The notes beneath the pieces are model-generated. The model worked only from the letters and a program-made list of their open reading frames with translations, was not told the origin of the DNA and did no database searches. Shown here piece by piece: positions 1 through 11,300 of a stretch of 64,000 nt of DNA. Both the position numbers and the translations under genes were made by a program. Origin of the DNA: Aporrectodea caliginosa (Eukaryota > Annelida > Clitellata > Crassiclitellata > Lumbricidae); the NCBI GenBank assembly GCA_020284085.1, contig JACEVL010000035.1:146501-210500 (forward strand), written 5' to 3'. Position 1 is the first letter of the stretch; every line of letters starts with the position of its first letter.

Positions 1-100
1 AAGGCAACAAGTGCAATTGTCAGCAGCAGAGCAACTTGAACGAGCATCACAAGGAACTGCGTTGCAATATGGCCGATCATTACCTCCACGGCACTAACAC
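1..100 (-). CDS. ABC transporter exon 15, cut by window edge
   Basis: After gttttag at 101 the strand reads [20 protein letters not shown] then [12 protein letters not shown], a membrane helix following the VAG junction as in insect relatives. The exon is open to base 1; the remaining helices and stop lie beyond the window. Confidence 0.9.
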
Positions 101-762
101 CTAAAACAATTATAAGACAATAAATACATTTATCAATTAATTAATTAGTAACTTATATCATGTTGGTGTCTAATGCATGAGGCATCAACTGATGGCACAC
201 GAAAACCAAGCCACACTCAGGTAAACGTACGTATGTATGTACGTCTGTAGCTTACCATCTATATGTATGCTTGTATGTGCGTATGTATGCATGCATGTAC
301 GTGTTTATGTATGTATGCAACTATGTATGTATGCATACATGTGTGTATGTATGTAAGTTTGTATGTACATTGTAAGTATGTATGCAGCATTGCATACATG
401 CCTGTCTTATTGTGGGATACTTTGCACTGGCTCCTCTTCCAGCAGTATAATATACAGTTTAAGATCCTTATCCTTAATAAGCACAACTGTCTTGTTGGCT
501 CTGCTCCATCATACCTTAGAAACTTCTGCATTTCAGGCTAATCGGTTCCGGGTCGTGGCACCCTTCAGTCGGTTGCACATGGACTTCAAACAGTGCCTCT
601 TATGCGTACACCTACAGCTCAGTCCAGCTTTATCTATGTTCAGCAACCAGCTGGAATCACGTTTCTCGTGCTCCTCAGGGTTTGTCCCTTCCACAGTTTT
701 TGCAAGCGCCTGAACTCTGTATTATTGGAGAATTATTTCACTGGTTTGGGTTGGGAGTTCAC

Positions 763-814
<52 letters not shown>

Positions 815-2302
815 CTTTTCTTTATTGAAGCGCCTGACAAACGCACTGCGCTGTACATTTACATGTTATGCAATTGAAACAATTCACAAGAACACAAATG
901 ACAGAAGACATAAATCTTAACTACTAACAGAACAGACAGCCTGCAATACACGGCGCTAATAGCAGCCTACAAAGCATGTCCGCCCTATGGGACTCGATCT
1001 CGGTACCTCTCGCTCTCTATGCCAGTGTGTTATCCAATGCGTTATCGGGCCCCCCTAATGAGCTTGTTCTTGAAGTGTCGCTTTATACATATCAGATTAC
1101 AATTACAATAGGTCGGGGTGATTTAAGCATAACACCTTTGTGAATTATAAGAGAGAGTTACACTGTCTAAGACCAAGGAAATCTCTGGATAACACTTGCC
1201 AGCAACTAAGCTTCGATCGAGAAGCCCTTGCTTTCTCTCCACAACGAAAGACAGAGCAGTCAGTCCTGTCGCAAGGAAGAATGGAATCCTAAAACGCACC
1301 CACAACAAAGAATGGTAATGTAACAACTTTATGTAATCATGTATTTTTCAGCACTATTTAAGACAAACACTTATAAAGCATACAGAGGTGGACAATGTAC
1401 AATCTAATGTATTTACATTACGAACTTTCTTTGGTAGGTAGAACTTTCTTTATGCAGGTATGTATGTATGTATGTATGTGTCTCTATGTATGTATGTATG
1501 AATGTATGTAAGTATACATGAGATCGAGTCCCATAGGCGGACATGCTTTGTAGGCTGCTATTAGCGCCGTGTATTGCAGGCTATCTGTTCTGTTAGTAGT
1601 TATTAGTATTAGTTATTACTACTATTAGTAGTTAAGATTTATGTCTTCTGTCATTTGTGTTCTTGTAAATTGTTTCAATTGCATAACTGTCTACGGTACA
1701 CTGTAACCGGTTGCGGTTTGTCAACCGGATTGTTTCAATCAAGAATATTATTATTATGTCTGTAGGTAAAATATATGCATGTGTGTATATGATTGTCTAT
1801 GCATATATATGTAATTGTATGTATATGTAATATGTATGACTGTATGTATGTCTGTGTGTGCATGTGTGTGTGTATGCAGTTAGCAAAACAATGCACAGTA
1901 AGCTGTCACCAGTAGTCATCTTGGAGAGGTGCAATATAATGCTCTGAATGACTGACTGACTGACTGAATTAATGAATTAATTAATGAATTAATTAATCAA
2001 GAGATTGAGAAGGAATTTTCTTAAACGAAATGTCAGCATACGATATCATGACTCCGGGAGCCATGAAGTTCGTGAAACTCGGATGTAAGCTTCCGTAGAT
2101 CGGATCCTCCAACTGAAAACAACACAAAACCGTTCGTTCATTACCCCAGAAAAGAAGCATTTATGTACGTAACTGTAATCATCATTGATCATTTATATAG
2201 CGCCAGTGGAATGCAAACTTATCGGGGCACTCTCTGAGTTGTTAGAGATTTCTGATCCATTTGTGCCCACTAGCCAGTTCAGCTGACAATGAGTAATGTA
2301 AT

Positions 2303-2342
<40 letters not shown>

Positions 2343-5300
2343 TTTTCGTTTATTGAAACAATCCGGTTGACAAACCGCAACCGGTTACAGTGTACAGTTA
2401 TGCAATGTTATTGGAAACAATTCACAAGAACACAAATGACAGAAGACATAAATCTTAACTACTAACAGAACAGACAGCTTGCAATACACGGCTCTAATAG
2501 CAGCCTACAAAAGCATGTCTATGGGAAAATGAGACGGCAAGGGAGAGGACTGGCTACTCGACTTCATATGCCGAGGCTAAGAAAATTAAGTCTCTAACAA
2601 TTTGTATCCACATTTGCCCCAGGGCTAGCTAGCTTAAGGAACTGCTCTTTTCTTCTTCTATTTATTTTTTATTGCAATATAAGTTAAATCCTGAGCAAAG
2701 TCGAGCGTTCACAACAACTGACTCATGTAGCTAAGGAATAAAAACAGCCACTACTCAGCGCTGCTGCAGACAGTGATGGGTAATTAAGATTTTTAAACTA
2801 ATTAATTAGAATTAGCACTAGTATTCTTTTCATAATGATAACTAGCAGTTTTAGCAGAACTAATTAATTAGCAATTAGAATTTCGTGAAACTTGGATGTA
2901 GAATCCGTAGATCGGACGTCAGAATACAAAACGATATATATTTATTTTACAAGTTTGTTGTTCAATCTAAGAAGACAAATATTTAAAATAATGACAAAAC
3001 TCAATTTCAATGGTCTTCATCTTCTTCGCTACCAAGCTAATTAATTAGCTGCAGACCATCAAATCTGGCACTATATAAATTATTCTGCATTTATTAAGCA
3101 ACACTCATATTAGTTGGCTAGGTGCTGCAGAAGGAGCAGAAATCTCCACACGCGCCCTAATTGGTGAGGATCTTAACCCCTGAAATCTCGGTTGCTAACA
3201 GCATGCTAACACCATGTTTGCCTCAGCTAAAGGAAAGTTCTGCTCTTTTCTTTTTCTATCTATTTCTGCTCTAGCTGGCAATCTGAAATCCAGGGTCTTA
3301 AATCCTGAGCAAAGCCGAGCGTTCACAACAACTGACTCGTGTAGCTGAGGAATAAAACCTGACACTACTCATCGCTGCACAGACAGTGATGAGTAATTAA
3401 GATTTTGCAATTATTATTTAGAATTATCAGCATTGGTTATTTTTTCATAATTAGAATTAGCAGTTTTAGGAAAACAATTAATTAGAATTAGAATTATTAC
3501 AACAATTACCGGGGTAATTAGTTAGTATTAGTATTAACAGTTTAAATATTAATAATAATTATTAGAATTAAAATTATTACTCAACATTAATTAATTAAAA
3601 TTAGCCGCTGACGTCAGAATACAAAGCTACCAGTTTGGCATTCAATCTAATAAGCAAATATTTAAAATTATGACAAAACTCAAATTTCAATGGTCTTGCA
3701 TCTTCTTAGCTACCAAGCTAATTAATTAGCTGCAGACCATCAATCTGGCGCTATATAAATTGTGAGTGCATTTATTAAGCAACACTCATATTAGTTGGCT
3801 AGGTGCTGCAGGTGGAGCAGAAATCTCATACACAAATCAACCTTGGTGAGGATCTTAACAATTTCCGGGAGTTTCCCGACATTCTCCATAGGACATGGTC
3901 ACAGAGTAAGGGGTCAGTTTAGAAAAGTTAAGTGCTTTTTAGCAGCAATTATTTATTTTGGGGATTTGACCCGTGAACCTCCCTGTACTACACCCATGCT
4001 CTCCAGGCTGCTATTAGCGCACTATTCAACCACCGTGTCCCAAAATGTACGAGACATGCCAACAACATAACATGGCTGACGTCCAATACATAGCAGTTCA
4101 CAAGAGCTAGAAAAGTCTTCTACACTCAAAAATTAAACGCCTCTATTATTATTCTATTCTTAAAGGTAGTGTTATTATTTGTATTATTATTGTATTATTA
4201 TTATTATTATAGCGCCCCTTCATTAGATTTGCACCCTGAGGTAAAAGAAAGGGCGGAAACCTGGATCTGGAATTTCTGCCGAAGCTGGATTTATCTGAAA
4301 CTTCTGGAGGGTCTGATGGATGAAGTGCTCGGAAAGCTCTTTAAGACAACCCTGCTGCAGAACACAGACTGATCTGCTAAGCTAGTGCCCTGCGCTTGGC
4401 TTTAAGTGGCGCTTTTACCATTCATATTACGAAAATTATTATTATGCATTATTATATTGTTTAGGGTTATTTCGCCTGAGGTATGGAAAATCCCTCAGGC
4501 CCTCAGGCTGGAAGGCATCATTATAATTATTATTACACCACCGTGCCCACAGAATTGCGATTACAGTATTAGACTTTATTATTACGATTACTATTCATGT
4601 CGAGGTAATCATGTACCGTGCCACTATCTATGACTGCATTGCTCAATCGAGGGTCTGATGAATCTATTGAGTGAAGGTCTGTGCTCAAATTCATCCAAGA
4701 TAACGATAATGGCGTAAGTCCTGCCAGCCTTGGAGGGTACCATTGCGGGGTCAAACCTATGGCTGTATTTTCCTGTACAGAACAGACAGAACACAGTTTA
4801 AAAAGTTAAGTATAGTCGACGCTCTGATAAGTATATTCACCTCTTGAATGAAGTATATTCACCTCTTATATGTATGAATGACCTCTGAAAAGGAACTCCT
4901 CTGATGAGTGTATCTTGAAGAGGAGCTATATAAATTTGTGATTACGACGCTGGACTTTCCCCGTACGACTCACTGGTCATGTCGAGGTAAAGATGTACCG
5001 TGCTGCCCTCTATCGTTGCATTGCTTGGGTCAGGGTTGATGAATCGATTGATGAGGTCTGTAGTGAAATTCTCCCCGATGGCGATAATGCCGTAAGTCCT
5101 GCCAGCCTTGGCTGCCTTCATTGCGTCGTCAAACCTATGGCTGTAGTTCTCCTGTACAAAACAGACGGAGGAAAATTAAAAATTAATTAGATATGTATGT
5201 AAGTATATTCTTTATTAACTAACAATTGCCAATCGCATTCCTTTGGTATAAGGACCCACAATGGCAATGGCATGGTATTGGAAAATGGTAGTCCTTGCCC

Positions 5301-8300
5301 GGCGAACTAGGAGATCAAATCAATCCGCAGACCGGAGAAGGGGGGGGAAGAGAAAGCAGAGAGAGGTTTGCGCATTTATTTAGGAGCTAGACCCTGTCGA
5401 GTTCTTAAGAATAAGGTGTACTGTACAGACATCTTATCAACACTTTAAAAAAAGTTTATAGCATTGTAACGATAAATGTTTGGTGCATCAGGTCATTGGC
5501 TGGGGGGGGAGGGGATCATGCGGTAATCCTGATACGATAGTAATCGTAATTTTTAAATTTCTAGTGGTCTTATCGAGATTCAACGGTCTTATCAAGATTA
5601 CACGGTCTTATCAAGATTGCATCGAGATTCAATGGTCTTATGGAGATTAAGTGGTCTTATCGAGATTACAGAGGTCTTATCGAGATTACATGGTCTTATC
5701 GAGATTACACGGTCTTATTGATATTCCAGTCTTAACAAGATTCCACAGGGCAAGCGATCAATTTCACAGGTAGTTCAAACACACAGATCTGTTTATATAT
5801 TACATTTTGTTAGGCTTATATGATTGAACGATTCTACACCTGAATGATGATACGAGAATTGAGATTGTCGAGGAAGAGGGTGCTGCCACAAAACGAAGGA
5901 TTAGAACACGTTTCGTTGTTCACGATGGCCATTCGAAGGTCGCGAGGTTCACCACCGATGCACAGGCAGAAGAGAGTTATCTGCAATGCCGGCAGAAGAA
6001 ACTGAAACAGCAGGACCCTGAAACGTTTACAAACAAGCAACATCTAAGCAACTGAAACAGGAGGATGCTGAAACGTTCACACATACAACATACATGCAAC
6101 TGAAACAGGAGGATTCTGAAAACGTCGTTACACACAAAACATACAAGCAACTGAAACAAGAGGATGCTGAAACATTTACACATGCAACTGAAACAGGAGG
6201 ATGCTCTAAAACGTTTACAAACACAGAATACACGCAACTGAAACAGAAGGCGCCCATCTGTCCTCCTGCTCATTTTACCATTGCCCCTGGGAATGGAAGG
6301 CTGAGCCAACCTTATGGGGCTAGCGGGTATTGAACCTGCATCCTTCAAATATTCGTGACAGTGTGTTACCATTCAACCATAATGTATGCTTGTAAGGTTT
6401 TTTACAACTATGGTTTAAATATTACAGTTATGCTTATACGAGGGGGAACGATTCTACTACACCTGAATGATGATACGAGAATTGCGCAAAAGGAAGAGGG
6501 TGCTGCCACAAAACGAACGATTAGAATTTTTGTGTGAAAGAAATCAGGCACGTGAGTGTTCAAAATGCACAGGCAGAAGAGAGTCTTGCACGGCCGGCAG
6601 AAGGGGGTCAGCAAAATGACACACTTGTGACAATTTGCTTCTGAAAAACAGGAAAAGTCATCAGAAATTTTTTGGTAACAGAACTAAGAAACAAATGTCA
6701 GAGAAAATTCTTGCCCCCGGGCGCACGAACCCCTAGTTACGCCACTGAGTAAAGGCTACAAGGCTACTTACTTATTTAATCAACCGAATCCATAACCATA
6801 ATTAATTACAAGATGGTCCTAGTGAGGTAGTTAAATAATAACATCAAATTTAATATTATACTAGTAGTATCCCCACTTAAGTAGTATCCCCACTTCAAAT
6901 CTGGACTCAAGACTTATTTGTTCTCCAAGGCCTACCCTGCTGTTAGTTGATTGTGTTATGGCACCATATAAATTGTCACTGTTATTATTATTATTATTAT
7001 TAAGACCTACACAATCTGTCGTTTCAGCTGTGTCATGTTCTTGATGAAAAGTGCAATCATGTTCCAGAAGCTCGGCAGATACCACGAACACCTCTCACAC
7101 ACGGTTAGATCTGTAGAAATAATCGCACAAGCATTAAAACTGACTCTCTACCAACTCTGTTGCATAATGATAGGCTAGCACAGAGCTCTGAGTAGATGGC
7201 TTGAAGGGGCGCTACATAAATGCTCAATTACATAGATAATGATGATGTTCTTAACAGGGTAGTCGAATAGATACAGCGCTCGGCCTGTAACATGTATTAA
7301 TAATAACTCTTGAAAAATAATAAGAAGAATTTAGTGACAAGTAATAAACTCACGTGATGCGGGTCAAAAGTGAGTAATAATAATAATAATAATGCAGGCT
7401 GTCTGTTCTGTTATTAAACAATCCGGTTGACAACCGCACACAAATTACAGTGTACCTGCAGTTATGCAATTGAAACAATTCATTAAGAACGCAAATGATA
7501 GACAACATAAATCTTAACACTACTAATAACAGGGTAGCCTGCATAACACAAAGCACGTCCTGTCTAACGGGTATCGAATAATAACTCTTGGAAAATAATA
7601 ATGCCAGATGTTATCAGTAATGCGCGTGATGCGGTTCAAAAGATGAGTAATAAGTGATACCTTGATTCCAGTTGACTTTGGGAGTATTTGGTCCACGGTG
7701 ACTCAGCAACAGAGGAGATGTCTCATTGACCTCCCTCTAAAAGCAGATAAAAATTCATATTATTAAACATAAAATCTAATATATCATCATCATCGGTGCG
7801 TGACGCCATCCATTTGGCAGCGATGGGTACGAATATATGTTCTCCATTGTCCTCGATCATTTGTCATGCTCAGTGCTTCTCTCAGCGTTAGTCTAAGTTT
7901 TGTTACGAGTAAAATATATATAATACTAAATATTTCAATAATTCATGTTTACAATGGACAAATGATGCAGACAAAAAAAAGAAAAGATAAGACAGTTTTT
8001 GTGAACACGCTTCTATAAAGACTCTTCAGGGGTCATCCATTAATTATTTCGACAAATTTTAGGCAGTTTTTTTACCCCCTCCCTCCCCGTTGTCAACAAC
8101 TGTCAAACACATGACCGTGTTTTACCTTTAGCTAACCATAATATGAAAAAACTTTTATAGTTAGAATGCTTTATTCATATTGACTATTGTTTATTATATT
8201 TGATGTATGTACACCGGAATGCGGATTGTAACCGGTTCAATAAAGAATATACTTGCTTACTTACTTACTTACATTCAGGGAGCCCTCCTAATATAATTAT

Positions 8301-11300
8301 GACAATAGTCCGAGCAACTCCCCCTGAAAACCATGAGTTCAGAAACTACACAAACAGTCTTGATGATTAACCACTTTTTCAAACTGAGAATGATTTTGAC
8401 TCTGGTTTTAATACGAGATAACGAGTTGACTGGTGAAAACAGAAAATGGTAAACTGTTTAATTAACGCATAAGTGCCTTCTTGCATCTAACTACATCACC
8501 ATTTCAGTTCTCTGGAAACCGGACTCGGACCTCCTTCGGACTACTTCTCTCGGATAACCCTTTTGACTAGACGCAGCGCTCGTGAATAAGCTGGTGCCCT
8601 GCGCTTGGCTTTCGAGTGGCGCTTTAGAAGTTTGGAGATTACGATTACGATTCTAAACACCATCCACCTTAGTCGTCTGACTGTCTGCTTGCCTGACACC
8701 TTTGGATCTTGACCTGGAGCCGATTGTCACCCCCCATCAACCCACTGCCTATCATTTTTGACTAAGCACTTGTGAATAAGCTGGCGAGTTAGAATTGATT
8801 GAAGTCGATGATCATACCACAACAACAGAAGTAGAGTCCAGATTATTGTCGACGATGGCTGCGTGAGAAGAATTCCTTGCACTTGGCCCGTTTTCATTTT
8901 TGTCCTCTTCGCACAGGCGCAAAAACACATCCTCAAGCGACTACAACAAAACACAGATGAAGAAGAAATGAAGATAAACATAAGATTAATTGTATTGTAT
9001 TGTATTTGAACACTTGTTATAGCGCCCCTACCAGATTTAATAAATAATAATCTTCGTTTATTCATTCAAACCGACACACCATAGTATGATACTATGATTA
9101 CAATTCATAGTATAAATCATAGTATGAACGGATGATCACAACTTACAAGTTATTACTGGAGTCGAATGTAAGCCATGCAAGGTGCGCATCACGTCCTACT
9201 GCTCCTTTAACCAAGGCCATCTGGCGAATGAAAGTTTGAGTCGACCTTCTGGGAGGGTAGCAGGAAGCGACCCCGTGTCCGTGCTGATCTTCTGCTCTTC
9301 GAGCCAGTGTTTCCATTACCCTAAACCAACTCCCCTCCCCCGATTAAGTGATTAAAATGATGAAGCAATATTGAAGGGGATTAAGATAGTGAAGAACTAT
9401 AAACAACAAAGCATAATATTTGAAGATACGCCCTAGGTATGTCGAAAATTTCTTTACCAAAAAAAACACTAGTCAGCGTATTATTCAGTTCACTGAATAT
9501 AATGGTAACATCATCTCTATATCTTAGCAGGTCAAATGCAAAGATCTTCTGGATACTGACCCTGATCTTCTGGATACTGACCCTGATCTTCTGGGTACTG
9601 ACCCTATCTTCTGGATACTTACCATAATCTGCTGGATACTGACTATATCTTCTGGATACTTACCCTATCTTCTGGATACTTACCATAATCTTCTGGATAC
9701 TGACCTTGATCTTCTGGACACTGAACCTGATCTTCTGGATAATTGCCCCGATTATGGCTTGGTTTTGGTGCCCTGTCGGTTGATGCCTTGTGCATTAGAC
9801 AATGGCGCAATAGATACTACTAATTAGATCAGGGGTGGGCAAACTACGGCCCGCGGGCCAGATCCGGCCCGCCAACACATTTTATCCGGCCCGCCAACAC
9901 ATTTTATCCAGTCCACACAATTCTTCAGAAAAGTAAAAGTCATAAAATTTAGACCGCAAGAAGAATTCCTTATGCTGTTTTCTTACTTGCTATTCCTGTT
10001 TGTATTATTCGCATCCACTTACATCTGTATACATGTACAAGCATCTTCAATTACGGAAATGAACAAATCCAAGTACAGATCTCATTTAGCTGATCTAAAC
10101 TTGAACTCGATAATATGAATGTGAACTTAGTTTCTCGAAGCCGTTATTATCGGCTTCGCCAGCTCCGAGTGGTTGCTCGTTCTCTTTCTCGTGACGCTCT
10201 AGTGGTTCTTTTGCATGCTTTCGTTACTAGCGAATTGACCACTGTTGCTCGATCCTCGTTGGCTTCCCCCTTGGAATTCTGGGGCGACTAGATCGATGTT
10301 CTGCACTCGGCTTCTCGGTTCATTGTGCGAACTTCCATATTCGGCCCTGTCTCTGCCTACATGTGCGATGTGTTGCACTGGCTTCCTGATCCCATACCGG
10401 ATTGCTGTTTTGGTTTCACGCTGCGTCCTTGGCTGTTTTCCATCTTACCTGAGCGACCTCTGCCGCCCAGTGTCCGACCTCGTAGCGCGTTGGGCGCTTC
10501 GCTCCGCGACAACGGGGCAACTCTTAGTTCCACGGGCTCGCTTGGCTGCTATGCAACGCCGAGCTTTCTCGGTTGCAGACCCTGTCACCCCTCCATCTCG
10601 AATGACCTACTATCGGATCTGCGTTGGCTACTTCTGACCAATCTAACTGGGTTTATAAATCGCTAAAGTCTTTTTTCTTTAGCCGTGGCTCTTCTGGGAA
10701 CGCCCTGAGTAGGTTTGTTGAAGAGGTGCTATATAAGTGCCCAGAATGAATGAATGAATGAATGCAACCAGTGCACCAGTGCAATCACTCTGGATTAAGG
10801 GAAAATTGTTATGAATGTTCACAGTTGCATACATCTCACAAGTTACAGCCAAAATACAACTAAATTTAATTCAGAAAACCTTTTTTTGATTTTAGCGGTT
10901 ATTAGATGTTTAAAATGTGTAACCTGGCCCTCCGAATTTTTTTGGCGTTTAATGTGGCCCAATGTGCCAAAAGTTTGCCCACCCCTGAATTAGATGAATC
11001 AGACCAATTATGCCCAGTTCAGATACTTACGGACTTCCTATACTTGGCCAGCAGTGAGGCTGGAGTTGCTTCTGCCAACAGACAACCATTTCTCATCAGG
11101 CCAACCTACAACAAAGTTCCATTCACATGTATAGAATGAAGGTAAGTAAGTAAGTATGGTCTTTAATACACCATTTGCAAACAACAGTTATATAAAATCA
11201 GGTGAACTGATACAGTGGTTAGCAGTAGACTGGTTAAAAGGCCTGAGGTCTGGTTCAAATTCATTCATTCATTTCACAGTTTTATATAGCGCCTTTTCAA

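Noticed and set aside
5555..5745. CRISPR-like array
   Set aside because: Units are contiguous with no unique spacers, in an animal intron. The arrays at 9540, 36408 and 52660 were rejected likewise.
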